A DNA stretch of 64,000 bases, taken from positions 10,292,001 through 10,356,000 of the forward strand of contig CM033113.1 of the NCBI GenBank assembly GCA_019321725.1, in the 5' to 3' direction. The notes under the pieces are model-generated. The model saw only the letters and a list, made by a program, of their open reading frames with translations, was not told where the DNA came from and ran no database searches. This document shows, piece after piece, positions 30,309 through 41,640 of the stretch; the stretch's first letter is position 1; each line of letters begins with the position of its first letter. The stretch comes from Paulownia fortunei (taxonomy: Eukaryota > Streptophyta > Magnoliopsida > Lamiales > Paulowniaceae). The translations under genes and the position numbers were made by a program.

Positions 30309-30724
30309 CCTCCAAGCCATGAAAACAACGTTACACCAGAAAGCTAACAAACAAATTTTCATAAACTAATCCATCTGTCAGATAGATTAGTTTTCATAAA
30401 CAAATTTTCATTGTTTTCATAAACAATGAAAACAAGCCGTAAGAGTCGGGGATGGCGGCAGAGTGCGTACCTCGGTAATTTGCATCCACTCGGCTGCCAT
30501 TTGTACTTCATGTAGTCCTTGTCCGGTCGACCGTTCTTCTGGCAATCGAACTGACGTTCGATGAATGGACACTGTGAAGATTCATAGAGAGGATACGAAT
30601 CGTCCAAAACCCAATTTCCTTGGAATATATCGCACCCCTTCTGCGCAAGTTTTCCGTCTACATTGAACGACGTCGAAAGAGAAATTATAAGAACAAAAAA
30701 TGCAGCAAGAAAAGCACCCCCCAT
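24954..30724 (-). CDS. Trichome birefringence-like (TBL) polysaccharide O-acetyltransferase family protein
   Basis: TBL/DUF231 proteins are Golgi proteins that O-acetylate wall polysaccharides such as xylan, mannan or pectin; this one resembles the TBL38-TBL43 group. Five exons on the minus strand: 30724-30471, 27780-27609, 27425-27250, 25906-25748, 25230-24954. They join to 1038 nt (345 aa). Residues 1-20 form a hydrophobic signal peptide or anchor. The TBL domain begins at CDIFQGNWV, and the catalytic Ser106 lies in [10 protein letters not shown]. The [12 protein letters not shown] block is in exon 3. The C-terminal DxxH motif (DCSH, Asp323/His326) is intact, so the protein looks catalytically competent. 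The ATG at 30724 is chosen because a TATA-like element lies just upstream; an in-frame ATG at 30829 is upstream of it. Intron 1 is 2.7 kb and repeat-filled. The exact TBL number and substrate cannot be assigned. Confidence 0.9.
27163..27199. repeat. Compound (AC)n(AT)n microsatellite in TBL intron 3
   Basis: AC run followed by an AT run, within the intron between 25907 and 27249. It is close to the exon 3 donor on the minus strand. Confidence 0.9.
29295..29930 (-). mobile_element. MITE-like repeat in TBL intron 1, related to the element at 1634
   Basis: On the minus strand, blocks such as TTGATAGTGGTGAATTCCAC followed by TTTAAATATTTAATTTGGAT match the internal subrepeats of the element at 1634-2364. 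Related blocks recur with a spacing of about 105 bases (near 29735 and 29630). The element has no coding capacity, and its ends are not sharply defined. It lies in TBL intron 1 (27781-30470). Confidence 0.45.
30259..30308. repeat. Compound (AC)n(AT)n microsatellite in TBL intron 1
   Basis: About 14 AC units followed by about 10 AT units, some 160 bases from the exon 1 donor on the minus strand. Confidence 0.92.
30366..30432. repeat. Two adjacent hairpin palindromes next to TBL exon 1 donor
   Basis: 30366-30390 is a near-perfect 25-bp palindrome (CTAATC..GATTAG). 30405-30416 and 30421-30432 form a perfect 12-bp inverted repeat (TTTTCATTGTTT / AAACAATGAAAA) with a 4-base loop. Both lie in intron 1 within about 105 bases of the exon 1 splice donor (intron begins at 30470 on the minus strand). 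Confidence 0.8.
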
Positions 30725-30764
30725 GAGGACAAAAGGGCATATCGATTTGTGCCAAAACTGCTGG

Positions 30765-30772
30765 TATATATA
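30765..30772 (-). promoter_or_regulatory. Candidate TATA box of the TBL gene
   Basis: On the minus strand the context is CTCTATATATACC, about 40 bases upstream of the ATG at 30724. The spacing leaves only a very short leader, so the true start of transcription needs cDNA support. Confidence 0.5.
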
Positions 30773-33713
30773 GAGGGAGTAGTAGACGGTGTGAAAGTGT
30801 TTGTGGGGGCAAAATGAAGTGGAATACAAGTATTATGGGATGAGTGTGAAATGAGAAGAAATTGTAGGTGGAGAATTTGCTCTTTTGGGAATAGAGAAAT
30901 AATGAATTAAATTTATGGGTTTGGATTTGCTAGATACATGGGTGGATTGTATCTCCCTCCCTGACCCTGACGACACGATATGTTATATTCGATTATTAAG
31001 TATTTGAATGATTGATAAATATTTTATTTTTTATAAAATATAAAATTTATATACCTCACGTAAAAAGGAAAATGAGAGAGACTAAGTTGTAGGGGGATCA
31101 ACTATATTTAAATGTTGGCAATTTTATGTCAGGAGTTGGAAAATTCTAGCCGCATCTGATGTAACACTAAGACAAAAATCAAAATTAGTGGTTTGAAAAT
31201 GTCAAAATTGTCACTTGTTGTATATATTAAACTACCATACTTTTTGTATATATTATTTGAATAATCGTATCATAGTAATGGCAAAAAATAATCTTAAATT
31301 GGCCATATTGATATTTAATAACAGAAAACATTGGCAATTCAGTGAAAATATAATTCTTATTGTTGGATCATGGATTTATAGTCATTCACTTGTCTATATA
31401 TACATATACATACATATATATATATTATTATTTGTGAATAGTAACCACTTAAAAATAATTTTTGGTACCATTAAGAGTATGAAAGCCTTAATTTATTAAG
31501 GCAAAATTAAAAATATTGTTACTGTAATGAATGGTAACTTTAGCAGTATCACTTAATATAATTTTTTCACTACTTTTCTTGCAAGTCTAAATAATCTTGT
31601 CATGTAATTTGTCATTTATCAACCAATCATCTAAATAATATTTAGCACTCACGATATAATCTCCATATTATTAAATGACTTAATCATGAAATTAGTGGTA
31701 CAAAGTAGTATTACGAAAATTATGCTACCAGATTATGTGAACTAGATTACAAGAAGATAATTGCGGTACAGGTAGTTTAAAGATATATATAAAAATAGTT
31801 TGAATGATTGATAAATATTATGCATATATATATATATATGCATAATTAAATTGAAATATTATGCATGTAGCAGTCATATTTCTAATGATCCATAAACGGC
31901 AGATTTCCTTTAAAGAAGATTGTCATTCATTCTGATAAGGGTCTAACACCCAAAAGACCAAAATACCTTTATGAATTAGGTTTAATGTCAACATAGGACC
32001 GAATGATGCTCTAATTGATACCCGAATTTTGAATTAGATATCAAATTGATATATATTAGATAAGTTCTATCAATTTTTTTATCTAGAAACTTATATAATG
32101 ACAGATATATACTTTGAAAAACTAATTTATTTTTAATTTTTCATGATACAATTAATTAAATAAAATAAACACTATCATTATGATAACGTAAATAAAAAAT
32201 TAAGTAACAATAAACAATCATATTTGTTAAAGGTATATATATATATATATATGTATGTATCCATAGCTAATTAATAAAATTAAAATACACCTAGATGGAA
32301 GAGATAACTTTGAAATTAAAGTTTATGATATAAGATTTTTTTTTTTAAAAAATGAGATTTAAAAAAAAAGTATAAAGAATAAAAGAAGAATTTATTTTGC
32401 TTTCATTGAATTTTCTTTTCAAGGTTTGTTTTAAAATAAGATGAAAAATCCCCAAAAAAAAAAAGTTTAAACAACAGAAAGACTAAAAAAATTATTGCAT
32501 CAAAAACATCACATTTAACCTCTGAATAAATATCTAATATAATTTTCAAAGATTAAATTTTAAATCTCACAGCAAAAATGTTAGTTTTAAAATTATTGCT
32601 CTCCATTTTAGAATATTAGAATGTCGATATCTTTTATTTTAACATAGTCTTTTTATATCTAATGTGGAAATATATTACTAGAGAGTTTAATTATATGTTA
32701 TCCTTATGGCAAAGTTTAATTTAACCATGAAATATAATATGTAAAATTGAAAAGAGAATTAGAAGTGAATAGATTAGAAGAATCTTATTGTGGCAAATTT
32801 TAAAGAAAAATAAAATAGATTTCATTCTATCAATTTAATATTTATGGCAAAATTCGAATATTATTTGAAACACATGTTAAAATCCAACTATCAAAATTAG
32901 ACTTGGGTACCAAAATGATTTTACTTTTAAAAGTTATTGTATTTATACTGCAGTATATATAAATGTATTGCTAATGATAAGATATCTATATATTGGTGCT
33001 CATAAAAAAATATTATAAGAAGTGATTTTTTTAATATATCATTTAATACTGTATATATACATTTGTTGTGTTTATGATTTTTAAAAAAAAATCATTATAG
33101 AATGACAATATATAAATTATTGACTTAGTGTTTTTAATTACAATTATATTCAATAGGAGTAATTTTGTTTTAATAACTAATATTTTAGGGAATAAATTTA
33201 TTTTAGTGTACATTTAGTTTAGATTATTTCTACTTATTTCTAATAACTTAGTTAGTTCATCTACCACTTTTAAGTAATGAATTATTCGGTTAAATTTAAA
33301 AAAAAAAGTGACTGAAAAAAATTATTGACATGTAGTATTCAAAAAATTAAAGAGTACAAAATGAGAAATTACAAATTTGAATTTTTATTAAACTATACTC
33401 TTGATTTTTAAAGTTATAACAAATCATTTAAATGTAAGATGATTTAAGAGTAGTAAATATATGTAAGAAAAAATTTATAAAAGGTTTATTTAGGTTAATA
33501 ATGGGCCTCTTCTATAAAATTTTTATTTCTTTGGAGTCTTACAAAAAAAAAAACTTTATTAAGCATATAGATTAAATTTTTTTTTTAAAAGTAAATATAT
33601 TTATAGGAAATTCTAAAATTCTTTCAAAATTATTAACAATACCTAGATAAATATTTAAAAAAACATCTCCTCAATCCAAATAGATATCAAACCCTTTAAT
33701 TTTATACTTATTA

Positions 33714-34838
33714 GGCAAAAATTATTTAAGTCGTGTAACTTGGTCTATTTTCACTTTTACTCCTTTAAAATGTGAATCTATTAATTTATATATAACATTT
33801 CTAAAATATTGACAAATTTAGTTTAAATTTCACCAAAAAAAATAAAAATTGGTTGGAAAATAACATGCCCAGAACATGACACCTGAAATTGTGAGAAAAT
33901 TACTTATGTGGACTTATATAATGGTGAGGAAAAATGCTAAATCTCTAAATCATTTTTCATTCATTTTTTCTCAAAAGTATTGCAAATAACAAAGAAATTG
34001 AGGTGAGAATATACTATCTATAATTTTTCAATTTAGTGTTAATATATGTATAATATTTTTATCTAGACCAGATTATGTTAAAAAAAATTGAATTATCTTA
34101 TTAGATAATTTAGAGATCAAGTTAATTTGTTGAATAACGGTCGATACTACCGTAGAATATTATAATATATATATATATATATTATATTTTAATTATCTAA
34201 GTCTCAAAGAGGACTTGAAATTATTTTACTATTAAATTTATTTTTAATAAATTAAATAAATCAATTTATTTTATCATAGTCCAATTAATATTAGTGTCTA
34301 TCATACAAGGAATAATGATATGTATAAAAAGATCAACTTAAAAATATAATTTATTTATTAAATTAAGAATGTATGTGAGAAAAGATTAATTTTTTTGGTT
34401 ATTTATATTGATTGTATTAATAAAAAAGAGAAAAAAAGGAAAAAAAAACTTAATTGAAGTGATTCGATCGAAGTTAAATCTCAACTAAGTTATTCATTCA
34501 TTAATTACACATTGCAATGAATGATATTTTTTTTTCACTCACATTTCCTTCTTCATTTTCAATGTTTGAGAGGAAAAATGTGTGAAAGTTGATGTGGGCA
34601 AAAAATTTGGCATTTTTCTTATAAAATAATCAATAAAGAAGTCCACCTCAACTGCTCAGCATTCGTTCATTTATTTTTAAAATATTTCTAAATTCAAGTA
34701 TCATATATCGGGCAGAAAATGAAATTTGGACAAAATGTGCCAAAATTTTAAAAATGTTAGATGTAAATTGTCAACCCACATTTTAAAAGATCAAAATGAA
34801 AACAAGCCAAGTTACATGACTAAAAATATATTTTTGTC
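33714..34838. mobile_element. Foldback/MITE-like element with ~290-bp inverted arms
   Basis: The left arm begins GGCAAAAATTATTTAAGTCG and continues TGTAACTTGG. The reverse complement of the right end begins GACAAAAATATATTTTTAGT and continues CATGTAACTTGG. Further matching blocks are found inward: CCTTTAAAATGTG with CTTTTAAAATGTGG, and GTGGACTTATATAATG with GTGGACTTCTTTATTG. The arms extend to roughly 34000 and back from 34545. The centre has no coding capacity. No clear flanking duplication is visible. Long inverted arms resemble non-autonomous Mutator-like elements, but the superfamily is not established. Confidence 0.6.
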
Positions 34839-36552
34839 TATATATTCACATAATAATATCAAAGTCAGCAAATATGTATGATGTCATTTTGGGTTATGAA
34901 AATTAATTAAAAAAAAATTACAGCAATTTATTCCTCAAGGCTTACAGTTTGTTCAAGATTTATAAAAATATATGAATCCATTGAGCAAATGTTTCATTTA
35001 TTGTTTCAATTTTACCTTCATTTTTTTAAATTTTTTAATTGATATTGATTTTATTAAATTAAAGAATTAACTTACCATCTAAAGAAAATAAAAAAATGGA
35101 AGAAAATATTGGTGCTCTTTTATTCATGACTTTATTTTATTTTTAATCAATTAAAAAAAAAGATATGTCAAATCAACTACTAAATTTTGATTGACATAAG
35201 TATTCTATGAAACCAAATAAAAAGAGAAAAACTCAAATCGTCAAGGTCAAACAAAATAAGAACTAATACAACCAAGAATTTACATAATTATAATTTATAG
35301 AGTAAAAATTTACTTAGTTAAATCTATTACTTAAGATATCAATATTCAATAATTTTATTTCTTTAAATATTTCATTCAATTATTTGTCTTGATCGATTTG
35401 TTTTCTCAACTATTACAGCGTTCTAATATTTTAAATGTTTGCTCAATTAAGTTTACACATTGTGTAATAATTATAGCGAGGCCGTATATTTTGTTAAAAA
35501 AATATTTAAAATTAAAATTTGAAATACAATAATAATGAGAATTATATTAAAAAATGAAATGTATTTTTCTTGTATATTTTATTATTAAAAATTTCTATTG
35601 TGGCCAAAAAAGTTTTACTTACAAGGCACATAACTTTTATTAGTATGAAGAAAAACCCATTTGATTCTGTGAAGATCTGGCGAAGTTCTTGGGCCATCCT
35701 TTCTCCACAGAAGAATAGAAAGATTGGGTTTGTGGACAAGACAGTTGAACTGTGCAGTTTTGAGAACCTGAGATGGACTTTGTGGAGAACAAAACTGGAA
35801 ATCACAAAATGTATTCTTTTGTATCAGTTGAGAATAATGTGTTCTTCAGAAAGGGTGGGTTGGAGATGTTGGATAACTGGAAGATATGTAATTTTTTAGT
35901 TGGTTCAGAAAAAGCGGGTCGAATTACAACTAGAAAATTGAATTTTAGTCACAACAAGAATTACATTATTTCTCTTCAAGATGAAATTCTCTTATGCCAG
36001 TACTGAGGGATTTTATCGATCATAGTAGCACTATATATTTCAAGAACAACAAACTAACATAAGTTTTGAACTTTTTTAAAAAAAATAAATTTAGAAAAAA
36101 AAGTGCAGGAATGAGAATGACTGTTTCTACAACCCGAGAAATCTATTTATAATTATTGAAAAATTACATGACAAGACATAATTAACTGTATTTTATTTGT
36201 ATAAAAAAATACACATGCCCAAGCCTAGTGGCTCTGACCCAAAACTACTAGAATGTAAATTTTGCCATTTCCAAAGACTATTAGTACTTCAAACTAAGGA
36301 TATAAAGTGGTATAAAGTCTTTTTAAGATCCAATATGTGATGGATAAAACAATTTAAACTACTTCAAGTGGACTTTATTTTCTCGTTCTCCCCACAATCC
36401 AGTACACTATATTCATATACTCATAGAATAATTATGTAAAGTCATAAATTTACTATAATTATTAAATGAGACCCACTTAAATACTTGACCAAAATTTAAT
36501 TTAAAACAATTTCCACCAGGAGACTGGAAGACGCCTCACCCACGGGATGGAG

Positions 36553-36560
36553 TATATAAA
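36553..36560 (+). promoter_or_regulatory. Orphan TATA-box-like element
   Basis: AGTATATAAAACAG in a locally GC-richer context (ACGCCTCACCCACGGGATGG upstream), followed by a pyrimidine-rich stretch with TCTTCCTCAG near 36650. This looks like a plant core promoter and leader, yet no coding gene follows on the plus strand. Confidence 0.35.
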
Positions 36561-37389
36561 ACAGATCACAAAGCAGAAATTTGAGGGAACTGGCTTTATG
36601 ACTTATATTTCTAAACTTCTGATCTACTCTTTTTCTTGCTTCCGTCTCTTCCTCAGGTTTTACATTTTACGTTCATAGCTGTTGCAGTTGCACTCAAATT
36701 ATGCACAACCCTTTTATGCTTGGTTTGGCTTAGTTAGGCTTGAGCAGACTTGAATGCTTACTCTGTTAGCCATGTTGAGTCGCAGATTATTCAGCCCAAA
36801 GCCCACTATTGAGCTTTCAAATTTAAAGTATTATTTGATTGTCTGTTATTGGAATATTCATTTATTTACTAGAATAGAATTGCATGCTATATATGAATAT
36901 AATTTTGATAAAAAAAACAAACAGAAATGTCAGCTTTGAATTGAAAAGCTCAAGCTGAGGTTAGGCTGAAACAAAACTGTCAGGTTTAATATTAGAACCC
37001 ACTTGATCCTCAATATGATATGCAAGATTGACCAATATCAATTTAAGCTCAAGCATGGTTTCTTTGAGCTTGAGACCAAGAAGTGTCCAAGTCTTTAATC
37101 CGGTGTTTCGAAACACCAGATCTTTTCTGACTCTATGCTTGGAGGAGTTACGCATGTTAATATGTCTTCCACAATGACAAAATCTGGGCATATTGCTAAA
37201 AGGTTGCTAATAAAAAAGTGCAAGATATGTTGATACAGAAGCTCCATGATGGACATCTCTTTTATGTAATACATATTGTTATACTGCATATCACCAGCCT
37301 CAAGGGCATGGGAGTTGAACCAAAAGAGAAGCGAATAGGAGATATAATAGACATTGCTAATGCAGAGTAGTAGTATCTGTATATTTAAC

Positions 37390-40300
37390 CTACATGTATG
37401 CCTTCCTCAGCCACCTTAGCCCTGAAAGTTTGGGAATTGTAATACGAAGAAGCCCATCCCTGCACCGGAAACAATAATAGTGTCAGTTTGGGCTGCATGA
37501 ATAGACTTAATAACCCTGCATTATCATTTGACAGGGATATGGCACATTCGTTATACAAAACACACATCAGATGCCAAGTGCCGTATCTAACTTTGCTAGT
37601 AAATGTTACATCCAACATATAGATGAAAATAATAAGAAGCGTAAGTTTATAAGGATTTTTTTAATTGCTCAAGCTTCTTGCACTTGACAATTATGAAACA
37701 ATGGAATCACCAGCACTACCCGCTCCAATAAACAGAAAAGGAACCATGTAATTCTTAAGTCCCAGTACATCGTTAAGTATATAGTTCAGTACTTCATATT
37801 GTACAGCTTTCTCCCCTAGTTTCTTAGAAAATCTTTAGATAACTCTGCAAGAAGACAACATCGATCTCCCAGTATTTTCTAGGTTCTCTCCTGACCGAAG
37901 GAACCTGTGATTTACTGAGGTTTATCTGATGTCAAAAACTTATTTAAAACTATCTATAATTGGTAAAAATATCTAAGCCTAGAACAGTTTTCTACTCTAA
38001 AAGGAGCATATGTAAAGAAGAGAGGAAAAAAACGAATTCTGAACAACGTCGTTTGATTTTGAAAAAACACCATTATTATGGAGATGTACACGTGGTAGAA
38101 AAAATTACGCCAATCCATCGAATTTTGGAAAATACAGGGCATGCTGTCTTATTGCTGTTGTTTAATAAATTTACATATATCAGGAGGGCTATCTTAAATT
38201 TTAGATTTTCTTTTCAGAAAGGCCTTCGATATGAGACATATTTATATTTTTTAATACATTGGCAATTCCCCTGTCTCAGCCTCATTGTAAGAGCCTAATT
38301 AAAAAAACAGTAAGAATTCATTGAAGTTGCCCCAAACAGGACAATTCCCAGGACCAGGATCTCAGATATCTCAAATATTACTCAATTGGCTAAATTGTTC
38401 AATAATAAATGGCATGTGCATGCTATTAATTGGCATTTCATGGAAATATTTAGATCATCATAATCATATTTTTTAATACAAATTCATCGTCTATACAGAA
38501 ATAAAGGAATGTAAATTGGCCACTAAAAATAGTTATCATTTAATTCTGTTGACATCAACCAACACAATTGACTTGATTTCAAACCCCAATGCAGTAAAAT
38601 CAAGCAAGCTTTTTAGTTTCTCCTACCTTTAAACAACTTCTCATGCACTATGAATTCAAACTAAACAGTCATAATAACACACCCCTATTGCATACCAACT
38701 AAGCGGTTCTCTTGAATTTTTTGGGTCATATACAATCAAATTGAGTATCAAACTAGGGCAAAAAAATCCTATACTTCTAGAATCATGCTGAATGTACCAT
38801 AGTTCTTTGTTCCTGTTTACCCTATCCCACATCTATGTCTGTAAACACACAGCTGAGAATCAACTCGGTGACACAAGCTGAAGTAATGAACAGAACTCTG
38901 ATTTATGGTAAGAAAAAGAAGTAGCTATCATTCTTTAAATTGCTTAATCAGCCTGTGATGCTAAAATAGCCAAACCAGATGTATCGCTACATTGGCATAG
39001 TAAATCGACACACTAAACACCCACAATAATAACTTATCACCCATGACAAGCATTCATATGCAACCATGATCAAAAACTGAAACTTACTGAATTTCAGCTG
39101 AAACGTTCTCCTTGTTTGCATTAGTGGGAAGTGGCCATACAATTCGATATGGTCCCTGTAAAATTTCCCTTCTGTGATAAGACGAGGCTGAGTTATTTGA
39201 ATTTGCTGCTCCACAAGACCAGTTTGACCGATTGCCATTTACAATCAAGCTGTCAGAGATGAGATATTATTAGGCATAAAAGAAATCCAATTACATTTAT
39301 CATATCACAAATAAGAGCTGTGCACAGATTCAATGCAACACCCATGTCTTTGTCATTTACTATATAAGAGTAAGACTATCGCTGTAGATCAGATATACCC
39401 AAACTAAATTCTAAAAAGTAAAAATGTAAGCATGGAATTCAATTACAAAGATGATATCTTACCTTTGGTCGTCGACCTCCACCTTTATGTTGTCAATACT
39501 GACACCGGGAATTTCTAATGTAACAACATAATTGAATCCAGATTCTGCAACATCCATTCTTGGTGACCACTCAAATCCTGTAGGATATGGCAAAATGAAC
39601 AAAAGAATGTATCATTGTTTTAAAAAGAAGCTTAAAGTCACAGAAAAATATATATTTTCTAAAGAGAACATTGAGAGACTCTACATGGACTGCAGCCTCT
39701 CTTTGCTATGATGTTGAATATTTAAACATCCATACCATTTCATGGATACCCTGTCTAGTGTATTTTTTGATAGCAGCAGTGGAAGTGTGGAACTGAAAAG
39801 CTATTTGTCAACTCTAGGCCTAAGACAGAGAGAGATAGCGAGAGAAAGGGTGCCAATGGTTTTTCTTTCCCACCTCCGAATTTGAATTTAGACTAGCACA
39901 TATAAATGATAAAAACAAGAAAATGCACCATCAAAGATAACAGAATGAAGTAAGAAATGCTCATTGCCTGCCTGAGAATTGAATACAATATGAAGTAAGA
40001 ATTCATCTGAAGACAAGGAAGTCAACAACTCCTTTACTTACCCTTTGATGCAAAATTATGTGTCCTTTCCTTAGAGTGGAACGGAGGCTGCCCACATTTT
40101 CCATTTGGCCTAGCAAACATGGGAGCTTCTGGAGCAGAGTTAGTATACCTGCAATCTTGAATCGCAGACTGGATTCCTTTGACACTTGGAATACCAGGTT
40201 TCACCTGAGCGGGTCTGGAAAATGCGGGTGTTTCAAGAGTATTAGACCCCTTGTCTCCACAACTGATGGAATTGAAAGGCATGCCCGGTTGAGTATAATT

Positions 40301-41640
40301 TCCCTATCCAAGGTCAAAAAAGATTATGTTATCACATCCTTTAGATGGATACAAAATAAAAATCATCATTGATATCTTTTAAACCTGTTCTCTTGAAGCC
40401 TGTTTCATGTAGCAACCTTGAGAACTAGACCCTTGCCGAGCAAAGTACATTCTGTTGTCACACCTCCGGATGACAGAGTTCAGACTGTTACTACAGCTCT
40501 AAAGATAGTAATGCAAGTGAACAAGTCAAAAGTATGTACAAGATGCTAGATATAACAAAATGAAGAAAGAAAAGAAACACAGAATGACAGCAAAAAAATA
40601 ATACTTGGTGCTAAACAGAAATTATAATTGAACATTCTTCTATAAGTTAACTAAAAGAAAAAGATATAGAAGAGACTCAAGAAACACAAAGAAATGGAAA
40701 TAATATTTGATGTGCTGATCATCAGTGAATGAAGTTTAGAATTTCATTTTAGAATCAATTTTCCCTTTCCTCTTTATATAAGCACTTCCTACTCTCTGCG
40801 TTCTATATTTTTAATATATATGTTCACTTGTGACTTGGGAGTTATTTGGTGCACAGGGTGTGAAGTGCACTTAAGCAGATACTATCCTTGTTAATCTTGA
40901 TTGCAGTAGTTATACATTCAGGGCCATGCAATTGCAAACCCTCGGCATTGTCCCATAACAACTGAATAAAGCTATTCCCTAATTCCATATTCATCTGTAT
41001 ATATCGATTGCGCTTTTGTTGATTAACTCATAAATGACACATGCAAAACTTCATCCTATGATGAAAAACTTATCAAAGCCAATGATGCATGAAAATCAGT
41101 TAACATGGCAAAATATGTTTACGGAATTGCTGGAAGCTAATGAAAATACATAAGAAGCACATATCTAGTTTGATCAATAAATGACGTTAAAACAATAATT
41201 AAAGCACAAAACCAAACAACAACAAATTTCCAGTCCTTCTAAATCTTCTTTGCCACAAAATATCAAGAATTTCTCCATTAAGCTTCAGGGTTCTCACTAC
41301 ATGAACGAAGATTTCGCTATACACAACCAAAAAGCATAAAGGGTTCTTCAAAAGTAAGGCCAGTATAACAACTGAAGAAAAATAAGTGCACAGATATCAA
41401 AATCACAACAATTCTTATTCCTGGAATACTACACAAAGAACACCCATTTTCAGTAGAAACCAAAGCAGCCAAGAATCAAATTTCAGAAGATTTCATTTCT
41501 AGTCAAGAAACAGAATAATATGCAAGCACTTAAGCAACTACCAGGGGGAAAACGTGGGTGGCAGTGGCTGATATATCTTCATGAGAAGCTAAATGGGCTG
41601 CAATAACATTCGCTCTTCTTCTCACAACTTGACTCTCCAT
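37390..41640 (-). CDS. HSP20-like (alpha-crystallin domain) protein
   Basis: Six exons on the minus strand: 41640-41542, 40498-40385, 40303-40042, 39577-39463, 39249-39088, 37459-37390. They join to 822 nt (273 aa) in a continuous frame. The first ~158 residues are polar and low-conservation (MESQVVRRRANVIAAHLASH at the start). Residues from about 159 form an alpha-crystallin/p23-like beta domain: a strand-rich segment YVVTLEIPGVSIDNIKVEV, then GPYRIVWPLPTNANKENVSA, and a final strand DGLLRITIPKL before the stop. This matches plant HSP20-like proteins; I recall an Arabidopsis relative near At1g54850 but am not certain of the locus. There is no signal peptide or membrane segment. Its role is probably holdase chaperone or scaffold, but the family is poorly characterised. 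The small exons and long introns differ from intron-poor classical small HSP genes. Confidence 0.82.

Larger units (their letters stand above)
30725..37389. other. Large AT-rich intergenic region between the TBL and HSP20-like genes
   Basis: The TBL promoter occupies the first few hundred bases. The rest is very AT-rich with AT microsatellites (31819-31841, 32234-32253, 34165-34183), poly-A/T tracts and a long-armed inverted-repeat element (33714-34838). At 35640-36005 the sequence is less AT-rich and short overlapping open frames occur on both strands; I recognise no domain. A TATA-like element at 36553 has no convincing coding sequence after it. The last few hundred bases are probably the HSP20-like gene's 3' region. 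Confidence 0.5.

Noticed and set aside
29973..30362. Minus-strand 129-codon open frame with Cys/Val and Ile/Tyr runs
   Set aside because: The repetitive residues come from the AC/AT microsatellite, and it lies entirely inside TBL intron 1 without conserved motifs.
30725..30829. Upstream in-frame ATG of the TBL gene at 30829
   Set aside because: It lies upstream of the candidate TATA box and would bury the signal peptide behind 35 polar residues.
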